A stretch of 64,000 bases of DNA from Apostichopus japonicus (Eukaryota > Echinodermata > Holothuroidea > Aspidochirotida > Stichopodidae). The position numbers and the translations under genes were made by a program. A model generated the notes under the pieces. That model had not been told where the DNA came from and ran no database searches. It saw only the letters and a list, made by a program, of their open reading frames with translations. The stretch lies in NCBI RefSeq assembly GCF_037975245.1, contig NC_092568.1, forward strand, positions 42,461,631 to 42,525,630, written 5' to 3'. The stretch's first letter is position 1. Each line of letters starts with the position of its first letter. Below are positions 1 to 13,100 of the stretch, in pieces.

Positions 1-211
1 AAATTGTATGGTAGTTTGAAAGAATAAAGGGTATTATAATCTACCATACACAATAGAAATATAACAAAATATGTAACTGTCATCACTGCCAGAAACAATT
101 AATGAAGATTTGCATGAAGTCAAGACCTTTATCTTAAGAACCTATTCAAAAAGAGAAACCTTGAATATTAATTTATTTTAAAGAGTTCATAATTCAAATA
201 TCTCATTAAAA

Positions 212-390
212 AACAACTGATTTTAATTCCCTGATAGATAAGACAAAACAAAAGAACATCAAAAACATACTGGATGTGTCAGACATAACTAAAATAGGAA
301 ACATTATTGTTCACTATGCACTGAGAGGAGTAGTAAGCTAAGATACATCACTGCACAATCACACCTGGGGTAGCACCCCAGACAGACAAC
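212..390 (+). repeat. direct repeat copy 1 flanking the terminal exon
   Basis: Begins aactgattttaattcc and runs through a GATGTGTCAGACATAACT segment to the cacacct...gcacccc stretch. It is nearly identical to 2717-2885 with small indels. It may be a dispersed element or a local duplication. Confidence 0.8.
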
Positions 391-878
391 CCAAATAAGA
401 AACATAATTATGGTGGCACCGCTAAGGTGGCAACAGTAACCTGCAGCATAGAGTGACTTTCATAAAAGATTAACCATGTTCATAATGACAATGGATGTGA
501 CCTCTCTCTTGCCATTTCAAGTCATTGGAAACCAACCACAGAACTTGCACAGTGGTACTTTGCATATTATAAGCACCATTACCTCTCCATTTGCCCTAAC
601 ACCCCCTCATTTTCAAACTTTAACAGGTATGAAAAGCTTTCCCCAAATAACCATGGCCTCAACAATAAGGCTCAGAATTATAAGTATGCAGGAGAGTTCA
701 TGAGAGATTAGTACAATTACCAGCAGGTCAATGAAGATATGATAGGGTTGAGCGATAGAGAGGGAGGGCCCATTCTAACTGATGGTGGTGCACTGCAACA
801 GACAAACCAGCTCTCAGACAGAGACTGTAGCATAATACAATCTCAATTGCTTTTCTTGCCTAACAAATCTTAATCATT

Positions 879-884
879 TTTATT
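879..884 (-). promoter_or_regulatory. candidate poly(A) signal of alpha-actinin
   Basis: AATAAA on the minus strand, 60 nt after the stop codon. A 3' UTR this short is unusual for the family. Other AT-rich hexamers occur further down, so this is only a candidate. Confidence 0.25.
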
Positions 885-943
885 TTTCTAAGAAAGAAGG
901 CCAACTTTCTGTACAAGAAACTTGATTCACTGTATTATTCGAA

Positions 944-1102
944 CTATAAGTCACTTTGACCATAGAGGGCGGTAGAGAAGGACCTGTAATCAAGAGCACC
1001 AGGGATGGCATCAGGGCCACTGTATGGGGCCATTCGTTCTATGCAGTACTCGGCTTGATCAGGTGGCAACTCCCTGCGAAGCTCATCAGCCGTGATGTAA
1101 GA
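944..1102 (-). CDS. ACTN: alpha-actinin last coding exon
   Basis: This 159-bp exon has 52 codons and TAG. It encodes [20 protein letters not shown], then [20 protein letters not shown] and [12 protein letters not shown]. Family members usually end ALYGESDL, which is the titin/PDZ-ligand type C-terminus. The acceptor cattttag lies just 27 bp from the end of the 37-bp minisatellite. Confidence 0.97.
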   Translation of the reverse strand, partial: SYITADELRRELPPDQAEYCIERMAPYSGPDAIPGALDYRSFSTALYGQSDL

Positions 1103-4100
1103 CTAAAATGAAAATAAAAACAATGATTACTGATATATGGAATGCACAAACACAGGTCATCCAACAGATATATATGGAATGCACAAACACAGGTCATCCA
1201 ACAGATCTATATGGAATGCACAAACACAGGTCATCCAACAGATATATATGGAATGCACAAACACAGGTCATCCAACAGATATATATGGAATGCACAAACA
1301 CAGGTCATCCAACAGATCTATATGGAATGCACAAACACAGGTCATCCAACAGATCTATATGGAATGCACAAACACAGGTCATCCAACAGATATATATGGA
1401 ATGCACAAACACAGGTCATCCAACAGATCTATATGGAATGCACAAACACAGGTCATCCAACAGATATATATGGAATGCACAAACACAGGTCATCCAAACA
1501 GATCTGTATGGAATGCACAAACACAGGTCATCCAACAGATATATATGGAATGCACAAACACAGGTCATCCAACAGATCTATATGGAATGCACAAACACAG
1601 GTCATCCAACAGATATATATGGAATGCACAAACACAGGTCATCCAACAGATTCTATATGGAATGCACAAACACAGGTCATCCAAACAGATCTATATGGAA
1701 TGCACAAACACAGGTCATCCAACAGATATATATGGAATGCACAAACACAGGTCATCCAACAGATCTATATGGAATGCACAAACACAGGTCATCCAACAGA
1801 TTCTATATGGAATGCACAAACACAGGTCATCCAACAGATTCTATATGGAATGCACAAACACAGGTCATCCAACAGATATATATGGAATGCACAAACACAG
1901 GTCATCCAACAGATTCTATATGGAATGCACAAACACAGGTCATCCAACAGATATATATGGAATGCACAAACACAGGTCATCCAACAGATCTATATGAAAT
2001 GCACAAACACAGGTCATCCAACAGATATATATGGAATGCACAAACACAGGTCATCCAACAGATTCTATATGGAATGCACAAACACAGGTCATCCAACAGA
2101 TCTATATGGAATGCACAAACACAGGTCATCCAAACAGATCTGTATGGAATGCACAAACACAGGTCATCCAACAGATATATATGGAATGCACAAACACAGG
2201 TCATCCAACAGATTCTATATGGAATGCACAAACACAGGTCATCCAACAGATATATATGGAATGCACAAACACAGGTCATCCAACAGATATATATGGAATG
2301 CACAAACACAGGTCATCCAACAGATCTATATGGAATGCACAAACACAGGTCATCCAACAGATTCTATATGGAATGCACAAACACAGGTCATCCAACAGAT
2401 TCTATATGGAATGCACAAACACAGGTCATCCAACAGATATATATGGAATGCACAAACACAGGTCATACAACAGATATATATGGAATGCACAAACACAGGT
2501 CATCCAACAGATTCTATATGGAATGCACAAACACAGGTCATCCAACAGATTCTATATGGAATGCACAAACACAGGTCATCCAACAGATATATATGGAATG
2601 CACAAACACAGGTCATCCAACAGATATATATGGAATGCACAAACACAGGTCATCCAACAGATTCTATATGGAATGCACAAACACAGGTCATCCAACAGAT
2701 TCTATATGGAATGCACAACTGATTTTAATTCCATGATAGATAAAACAAAAGAACATCAAAAACATACTGGATGTGTCAGACATAACTAAAATAGGAAACC
2801 TTATTGTTCACTATGCACTGAGAGTTGTAAGCTAACATATAGCACTGTACAATCACACCTGAGGGTAGCATCCCAGGCAGTCATCCAACAGCATAAACCA
2901 TCCAATACAAAGCATAAAGCATCGAACAGCAAAAACCTACAACTAGCTTCTGAAATACTGTTGAGTTGACTGCAGACAACACCTAACATATCTATGCTCA
3001 ACTATACACTGTACAAAATCAAGTTGCCTCAGTACAACTGCTACAGACTCAAATTTGTAAGAAAGTTATTTACCCTGAAAGCACAACACTTATTTGCTCT
3101 CTTGAGCCAAGAGATATGACATTCACTGTGGTATTACACAGAACCTCTGCTGCCCTCACTGCCAGCCAGCCAGCCAGCCACTCTAAGGTAGATATATACT
3201 GTTCTAAGCAGGTAGGCTATTTTCAGATCAAGCCAAGCAAACTGACATATTTCATATGATTACAGATGTGCCACAATACTGACCTTATCTCCAGCCAACA
3301 CTCGGAAGGACTCCATGACCTGTTCAGCAGTGTCTGTATCAACAGATTCTTTGCTCATAAAATCCAGGAAAGCTTGGAAAGTGATGTGTCCTACTCGGCT
3401 GGGATCAACATTCATCAGGACTCGCTGGAACTCAGCATCACGTCGGGGGTCCCCATCCTGCTCGCCAACATCATAACCAAGACTAACCAGGCATGATCTG
3501 AACTCAACGTACTCTAGTTTTTGGGTGTGGTTCTTTGAAAGAAAAATAAATTCCTCTAGTTATATATCCAATATCAAACACTAATGGCTCATTATATCAA
3601 CATTTAACACCTCCCAGGGCTACAACAGCGACAGGCTAATATGGAAGTACTCAGGCTAATACAGCAGTACTCAGGCTAATACAGCAATACCAAAGCTAAT
3701 AAAACAGTAGCTGGGCCAATACAGTCATAGTCAAGTTAAGCAATCAATAACCAGGATGAAACAACAATACCTAAGTTAGACAATAGTACTGAGACTAATA
3801 CAGTAATACCCAGGCCAGCACATTAGCACTCAGGATAACACAATAGTACCAAGACTAATGCAGCACTGCCCAGCTTTAAATACTATAAAGTCTGCATAAG
3901 AAACAGCCATAAGTCTAAAGTTAAAATCTATTTGATTATGATAGTGGTTACCGGTGGCACCAGCAGCAGCCTTACCTTGTCGAAGTGGTTAAAGGCTGCC
4001 CTGAAGTCTTTGAGTTGATCATCCGTGATACCCTTAGAGTCTCTGGTCAAGATGGAGTTCTCCATTTCATTGATGTAACGACGGATGTTGTTCAACAGTT

Positions 4101-7100
4101 GTTCCCAACCAACACGAATGGTCTAAGAAGATATGAAAGCTAATGTTAACTATGCTGAAATAAACTGAACTATCACTAGTGAGCATGAATGATTCATGCT
4201 TTCAATTTCCATGGGCAAAATTAAGCTATTAGCTAAACCATGAGAGACACCAACTGACAGTATAAAGAGCAAACTTTTTTGCACTTAAGCCTCCAACTCA
4301 GAAGTTTGCGTGTAACACAGAGACTGCAATATAGTGAAACACTAACATCACAGAAATTAAGTATTAGTATTGTGTATATGAAGGCACGAAGGAAGAATAG
4401 GTTTTACTAGGATGGTTCAATAACCCTTGTACCCATCACATCAAACAAATCCTGTCTGTAAACTATCCAGGATGCTAGAGGTTCCCAGAATCTAACAAAT
4501 ATTTTAGTCTACCTGCTCTCCACAATCTAAACTAAAATTCTGCCCGCAATCTGAATTATATAACTAGTCTACCCAAGTTTGCATTGCCGAAACAGTCTTC
4601 CCCCAGCCTATATCATGTAACTAGTCTGCCCCAGCCTGTATCATGTAACTAGTCTGTTCCAGCCTGTATCATGTAACTAGTCTGCCCCCAGCCTGTATCA
4701 TGTAATTAGTCTGCCCCAGCCTGTATCATGTAATTAGTCTGTCCCAGCCTGTATCATGTAACTAGTCTGTCCCCAGCCTGTATCATGTAACTAGTCTGCC
4801 CCCAGCCTGTATCATGTAACTAGTCTGCCCCCAGCCTGTATCATGTAATTAGTCTGTCCCAGCCTGTATCATGTAACTAGTCTGTCCCCAGCCTGTATCA
4901 TGTAACTAGTCTGCCCCAGCCTGTATCATGTAACTAGTCTGCCCCCAGCCTGTATCATGTAATTAGTCTGCCCCCAGCCTGTATCATGTAATTAGTCTGC
5001 CCCCAGCCTGTATCATGTAACTAGTCTGCCCCCAGCCTGTATCATGTAACTAGTCTGCCCCCAGCCTGTATCATGTAATTAGTCTGTCCCCAGCCTGTAT
5101 CATGTAACTTGTCTGCCCCCAGCCTGTATCATGTAACTAGTCTGCCCCCAGCCTGTATCATGTAATTAGTCTGCCCCAGCCTGTATCATGTAATTAGTCT
5201 GTCCCAGCCTGTATCATGTAATTAGTCTGTCCCAGCCTGTATCATGTAATTAGTCGGCTTCCAGTCTCTTTACCCCAAACTAACTAGTCTACCTTACTGT
5301 CTACCATCTAAGTAGACTTTCCCACCACTCCCCATTCCCCCATCCCACCAACTTTGTACTCAGCATCTAAGAAGTCTACACCCTAATTATTGATGATTCA
5401 TTAACAAGTAGAGAGTTCTAATACCTCCATAGTGTACTCTGTGTGAGGATTCTCAAATATCATTGCTTCTTGGACTGCCTGGTTTAGTCCTTCCAGTTCC
5501 TCCATATAAGGCTTGTAGAGTGTGGCATCATGATCAAACAACTGCAGTTGCTCCAGTTGCTCCTCCATGGAGCCTTGTGGCTGTGAAAACAGGTTCATTA
5601 TAACTTCTACCTTGTTTTCAATCCAAGGGCCAACAATGTTAGCCTTCTGTGCAAAATGTACACGCATATCTTCGTGGGCTGTGGGTAAAAAGTCAAAGAG
5701 GCTTAAAGGCAACTTCAAAGGAGGAAAGTGAGACATATCTTCCCTAAATGCTGACTTAAGCACCTTTTTTCCTCATAATGACCAAATTTTTAGAAGTTTA
5801 TTTCTGAAACAAAATCTGCAAGGAATTTTGGTGGCTGTACCTTGCTGAAAGTAGAAGTATGATGCCAATGTGCTGTGCCGATTTCATGACAGCTAAATCA
5901 CTCATGTTACCAGATGGATGATATATCGCTTTACAGCTGGGTTCAAACAATCTCTAGTAAAATAATCTTCACAGGTGACCAACCAGCATTGAGAAAGAGA
6001 AACATTTAAACCAGCACAAGGTACATATTTCTCTAACAACAGGAAAAACTTCAAAGACTGATAGTTTGATATGTTTGTGTAATCAATTAACATACTAGAT
6101 GAATTCATGAATATATGAATAATTTTATCACCTCTCTGCTTTCCGTGCTCGGCTTTCAGTGCTGTTTCCCTCTCTGGCACGAGGTTTGTCAGTTCAGACC
6201 ATTGCGTTGTAACATCCTGTTATGAAACCAAATCAGAGGCCAAAACATGATTACACACACACATCTCCCCTTAAAAATCTCAGCAGTGATTCCTCAAGAC
6301 ACACTAACATGATGGTTAACATGATTGGTAATTTTAATATGAATGTCAAATAATTTATGAACAAAGCTCAAACATGTCTGAGAGCATTCAGTGAAAAGTA
6401 ATGATTAATTCTTACCCAGATGATGTTTGCAGCTAAGTAAACAAAGCATGGTTGAACAACCACACAAGGAATCAAACATTGGAAGGCATGTCTAAGCTAT
6501 TACCTGTCCTATTAGAATTGGTTTAACCTTTGTTATTACCTGTCCTGTCAGTGCTGTGTAAGGGTTTAACAGTGTGATATTACCTCTACTGTAAGTGCTA
6601 TGTAAGGGTTTAACAGTGTGATATTACCTGTACTGTAAGTGCTATGTAAGGGTTTAACAGTGTGATATTACCTGTACTGTAAGTGCTATGTAAGGGTTTA
6701 ACAGTGTGATATTACCTCTACTGTCAGTGCTGTGTAAGGGTTTAACAGTGTGATATTACCTCTACTGTCAGTGCTGTGTAAGGGTTTAACAGTGTGATAT
6801 TACCTCTACTGTAAGTGCTATGTAAGGGTTTAACAGTGTGATATTACCTGTACTGTAAGTGCTATGTAAGGGTTTAACAGTGTGATATTACCTGTACTGT
6901 AAGTGCTATGTAAGCGTTTAACAGTGTGATATTACCTGTACTGTAAGTGCTATGTAAGGGTTTAACAGTGTGATATTACCTCTACTGTCAGTGCTGTGTA
7001 AGGGTTTAACAGTGTGATATTACCTCTACTGTCAGTGCTGTGTAAGGGTTTAACAGTGTGATATTACCTCTACTGTAAGTGCTATGTAAGGGTTTAACAG

Positions 7101-10100
7101 TGTGATATTACCTGTACTGTAAGTGCTATGTAAGGGTTTAACAGTGTGATATTACCTCTACTGTCAGTGCTGTGTAAGGGTTTAACAGTGTGATATTACC
7201 TCTACTGTAAGTGCTATGTAAGGGTTTAACAGTGTGATATTACCTCTACTGTAAGTGCTGTGTAAGGGTTTAACAGTGTGATATTACCTCTACTGTCAGT
7301 GCTGTGTAAGGGTTTAACAGTGTGATATTACCTGTACTGTAAGTGCTATGTAAGGGTTTAACAGTGTGATATTACCTGTACTGTAAGTGCTATGTAAGGG
7401 TTTAACAGTGTGATATTACCTCTACTGTCAGTGCTGTGTAAGGGTTTAACAGTTTGATATTACCTCTACTGTCAGTGCTGTGTAAGGGTTTAACAGTTTG
7501 ATATTACCTCTACTGTAAGTGCTATGTAAGAATTTAACAGTTTGATATTACCTCTACTGTCTGTGCTGTGTAAGGGTTTAACAGTGTGATATTACCTCTA
7601 CTGTAAGTGCTGTGTAAGGGTTTAACAGTGTGATATAACCTCTACTGTCAGTGCTGTGTAAGGGTTTAACAGTTTGATATTACCTCTACTGTCAGTGCTA
7701 TGTCAGAATTTAACAGTTTGATATTACCTCTACTGTCCGTGCTGTGTAAGGGTTTAACAGTGTGATATTACCTCTACTGTAAGTGCTGTGTAAGGGTTTA
7801 ACAGTGTGATATTACCTCTACTGTCAGTGCTGTGTAAGGGTTTAACAGTGTGATATTACCTCTACTGTCCGTGCTGTGTAAGGGTTTAACAGTTTGATAT
7901 TACCTCTACTGTAAGTGCTATGTAAGAATTTAACAGTTTGATATTACCTCTACTGTCCGTGCTGTGTAAGGGTTTAACAGTGTGATATTACCTCTACTGT
8001 CAGTGCTGTGTAAGGGTTTAACAGTGTGATATTACCTCTACTGTAAGTGCTGTGTAAGGGTTTAACAGTGTGATATTACCTCTACTGTCAGTGCTGTGTA
8101 AGGGTTTAACAGTGTGATATTACCTCTACTGTAAGTGCTGTGTAAGGGTTTAACAGTGTGATATTACCTCTACTGTCAGTGCTGTGTAAGGGTTTAACAG
8201 TTTGATATTACCTCTACTGTCAGTGCTGTGTAAAGGTTTAACAGTGTGATATTACCTCTACTGTCCGTGCTATGTAAGGGTTTAACAGTGTGATATTACC
8301 TCTACTGTCAGTGCTATGTAAGGGTTTAACAGTGTGATATTACCTCTACTGTCAGTGCTATGTAAGGGTTTAACAGTGTGATATAACCTCTACTGTCAGT
8401 GCTATGTAAGGGTTTAACAGTGTTATATTACCTCTACTGTAAGTGCTGTGTAAGGGTATAACAGTGTGATATTACCTCTACTGTCAGTGCTGTGTAAGGG
8501 TTGTCATTGGCTGCATCCGTGTCATATTGTGCTCCTAACTGCTTGATTTGATTGCCCAGATCCACAACAGTGTTAAACTCCGTCTGGGCCTCACCAAGAG
8601 TGTCTTCAAAGACTTTATGAGCTTCCATCAAGCCCTGTCAAATTAAACAAAAACATGAATGATATTAACCCAGAGATCAAACATTTCATTCTATCACTTG
8701 GACAAAGACAAGACAAAAATAATCCTCTGTTATTCTTGACTACTAGGACATCATGATATTACAACACTCCTTTAACAATGTAAAATGATTGTCACATTAG
8801 CATATGCTTTCCTTTGTTTTGATAAACTTGGCAATGGTGCTGTGAAACCAATAGGATTAAAACCAACCGATGATATAGGAATAAATTAAACAAAACTAAA
8901 ACCAAAATATTGGTTACTAGTCCAAATCAAAGAGTATTATTTTAGTATTTGACAACTAACAGCAGACCATTCTAGTAGTGAAATAACCACCCATGAGTTT
9001 CTTTTTTCTCTTTTCTGGTAAAACCAGTATTTTGTAGATGAACCTTGATTGCTATCTACCTACCGAGCATAATTTTATAAGAGAACAACAGTGTTCAGAA
9101 ATCTTGTCACATGTCTCTCTCTAAAAATTAAAATGAAACATCTTGATCCACTTCCAAGCCCCAGTCCCTTCATAGAGACTGTAATGGTGTGATGCCATGT
9201 GAGTATTACTAGTCCCTTGGAAAGAGAATGGACACTTCAACTGTATTGAGTCAAAAGGATCTGAAAACAGTTATGGGAGTGAGTGCAAGGAGAGTTAGAC
9301 CATTTCATTCTGTTTTAGATATTTCTTTTAACTTACTTCAATTTCATTCAAGGTGTGAACGATGAACATGTCCATCAGATCCTCCCTGGCTCCATCCATC
9401 CAGTTATTAAATGGAGTAGCTCTCTTAGCAAAGTCAAGCTGCAAGCGGTCAATGTTTTCCAAAATTTTGACAGCTTCCTGAGAATACGGACAGGAAGAGC
9501 AATTGGAGTGAGTAAGCAGTCTCTGTCTAATATGATGATGTTTGTGTTAGAATTGCTTCATACCCATAGTAGTTCTCCCTCAGAATACACATAATTACAA
9601 GCACATTATTCTAATATGATGATGTTTGTGTTAGAATTGCTTCACACCCATAGAAGTTTTTCCTCAGAATACACATAATTACAAGCATATTATAAGCTCA
9701 CATGTTACGTTAGGTCTCAGGTATAGAACCGATAACCTTTTAACAACATCAGGAACTACTAAATTTAAACTTCCCCTCCCTGCAATAAGGTCCCCCACCC
9801 CTCTACAAATTCTTGCTCATGGGGTTCATCTGCCTGTCACTTCCTTGCAATAAGTTGGTACAACTAACCATTGATTCTTGGAAACACATTTTTTTCTCCT
9901 TCGTATGAATCAAGGAGAATTAGTCCACTATTTACACCAAAGTTTGGTAGATAGAAAATTAAAGGAATATTCTGGTGGCAGTAAATGTTACATTCAACCT
10001 CAAGAGAATAATATTTAACACTGATAATTCAAAACTTGGAATAATATCTTGATATCTTGTTCCTTATTCAACTAATTATTAATTGAGTGTAACCTATTTT

Positions 10101-13100
10101 GACAGACAAATGAGCCGTCCATTACTCCAGAAAGAGGATCACTGTAGGTGGTTTGTGAAGTCATCATGGCAGCTCACAATAGAACCCTGCTCCCCCTTAG
10201 ACACATAGCTTTCCTGGCTAGAAGTCTACAGTTTGGGCTAACACATATATTTGATTGTATATCATTTTAAGTGTATCTATATCTAAAGTCTATGGACACC
10301 ACTTGGCTGTCTGTCATGTATGCACTCCTGTACATAAGACCACCTATGAAAACAGTCTTTAAAGTACGGCCAGGCAGACAACTTCAAACAGATTCAATAC
10401 TATTTTAGTTGAAATGACTTACATCAAGTGCATTTCGTCGTTTTATGGTCAAGCTTCCAAAGAGGTCCCACTGGTCACATATCTTCTGGCATCGCTCATT
10501 TATTTGATCAACGGCATGATATCTCAGGGTACTGTAAAACAGTAAAATCAATCTTATGTTAAAGACAGCATTGAGAACACAACACATGTTTGGAAATCTA
10601 TTGTACTAACCAGTTCACTTTCATCTATTGTACTAACCAGTTCACTTTCATCTATTGTACTAACCAGTTCACTTTCAATGACTAGCAATTGTTTATAAAA
10701 GAACATTATTATTATGTATACAGTCACTAACAACAAGTTTTACCATTTGTGTTAAGAAGATAAACAAAATAAATTAAAACTGTTTGCAAACTGCTTATCC
10801 ACTAGACAGCCTGTGTAAGAGAATGTGTAAAGTAAGTTGGTCTGACGTTTCGATCCTAGCAGGATGTTCTTCAGAGGCTAAATGACAAGTAACAGTAACA
10901 GAAGGGACAAAAACACGCACAGAATACAGACAGGTTAATGAGCAGGGTGAACACAAAATAGACAGATGTAAGATGATTAGTAGACAAGGGATGGAGAGAA
11001 GAAAGAAAGAAACCAACAGGGGAAGAGGAGAGGTAGGAGATAAACAGTGGAGGGACAAAGAGAGGATTAAGGGAAGAGAATAAACAAGAGCATCAATGAT
11101 GCAGTATCTCAATACTGGAAGTTCTAATTTCGATTCCTAGTTTCATATCTTTGCTCTGTCTCTACAATTATCAATATCAATATATATAATACTTGGTCAT
11201 ATAGTTTGATGTCAATGACAACAGTCAAATAAGAAGAGGCGAACAACTCGACCATATTCTTGATGCCCACCTTGAGAAAGCTAGGCCTATCGACCTATTG
11301 TACGTTACTGTAGACTGTAGTGGTGACTACCATCAAAACTGTGTACACTTCCAAGTATCAAAACAACCCACGTTTTTCCTTCTCAATAATTTTGACATGA
11401 AGATTTCGTGGATTTATGACTTGGAAAAAATAATGTACAAGTAGATTACAAGTTTTTAATTGAAAGTGATGGGTGGCCTCCTCCTCTCCTTATAGCCACC
11501 CCAGTTCCTCTCCATTTTAGTATTTTCTTTTAATTCCTTGAATAATTGATGTCAAACATCACAGATTCAAAAGAAAGCTAAACATACTTCTTATAACCTT
11601 ATAGTTATACATCTTATATCCTTATAAATAAAACATAACCTTATCCAATTTTTATAGTCTTATAAAAGTTGTGATGCTATGGCTGGCTCCTCTTTTATAC
11701 ATACTCCAGTGAAAATAAAATGTGATAGATTATAATTTTTGTTCTTAATTCTTTTTTTTTGGGGGGGGGGGTTAAAGAAATATACCAAACAAGCTGTTAA
11801 TTCATAATGATGCTTCATTCTAGAAATGCACAATATACACTCTATTCCAAGTTAATAGTTGTTGTATTATACCATTCACATTATGTTAAATTTATGGAGT
11901 CACAGTTAAAATATAAGTTGGAAACTTAAGTTAAAATTAAAACACACTGTAAGGCAATCGAACAAACTTACTGCACCCTGGCCCAAAACTGCCTGAACAC
12001 CACCAGTACAATGCTAATGTGGCCATTACTAAATGAAAGTCTAATATAGGATGTACTACTGTAGGCCTAGCCTAAACTTGTAAACACAACAATGTGTATA
12101 CGTAATTATACAAAAATACCTGATGGGCAATCAAACAAACTTATCATGACCCTTGCTCTGAAAAACTACCTGAACAACAGTACAATCCTTAAATTGATAT
12201 TACTAAAACCATGGAGCTATAAACAGACGAAGTCCTAATATAAATTAAATGTAGTACGACAATGTGTATGAAATTAGTGTGCAATACACTACCAGTACCA
12301 GCAGCATATCTCACAACAGTATAGAAAATTGGTCGCGAGGGTGGCCATTTTCGTATATCTAACATGTAGCTGCCATGAGTCCTAATCAATCTGCTACAAA
12401 CCAGACTTGGAGGCAGGGCTTGAGTCATTGCCAATCTGCTACAAACCAGACTTGGAGGCGGGGCTTGAGTCATTGCCAATCTGCTACAAACCAAACTTGG
12501 AGGCGGGGCTTAATTATCAAAAACAAGGAAACAAACAAGTTTTGTAGCGTGTGCAAAAAAGCCTTGGTTCAACGGTTTTTCAGAGGGATTTGGCCAAATT
12601 TGGACATAAATCGGTGAAAAAGTCATGGAATGAGATACAATTCTGGAATAAAAAATAGTAACTTTTGTTGGCCTATATGATATATGCTTGCTCTGGAAAT
12701 TTCAGATAAAAAGAACTTTGTATGAAGACGCTGAAATTTTTTTAAGAGAAGAGAGAGTCCCACTTACTGTTACAATATCTCTATACATGTAAGGGAAGGC
12801 TCGCAAATTTAACCGGCGATGATCGAAGGCCCAGCCGTTGCTATCCAGTGTAATGAGCACAGCAACCAGCTGGTAATGAGTCATGCTTGAACGCACACAT
12901 TTCCTGCCTTCCAAGAGTCAGTGGACAGTTGTATGCACTTGACTATGAGACCACAAATTAAGCCTCTTATGCACAAAAGAAGACCAGACAATGAACTGGT
13001 CACTTTGGTCCAGTATGTACACAAAAGGGTTATAGAATTTTCTCTGCAGGTTGGAAAATTGTTTATCAATAAAGCTACTACATATAGGCTACTGTAACTG

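Larger units (their letters stand above)
1..943. other. 3' UTR and downstream flank of alpha-actinin
   Basis: No coding sequence seen. It holds the first copy of a roughly 175-bp direct repeat (about 212-390) whose partner is at 2717-2885, on the other side of the last exon. Confidence 0.6.

Noticed and set aside
1129-2719. CRISPR-like array (also considered for the other arrays)
   Set aside because: No unique spacers: whole units repeat head to tail. The DNA is animal, with spliced genes.
1108-2789. Long plus-strand open frames (542, 526, 286 and 252 codons) of repeated [20 protein letters not shown] type
   Set aside because: They are read-through of the 37-bp minisatellite in all frames. 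The region is an intron of the minus-strand alpha-actinin gene.
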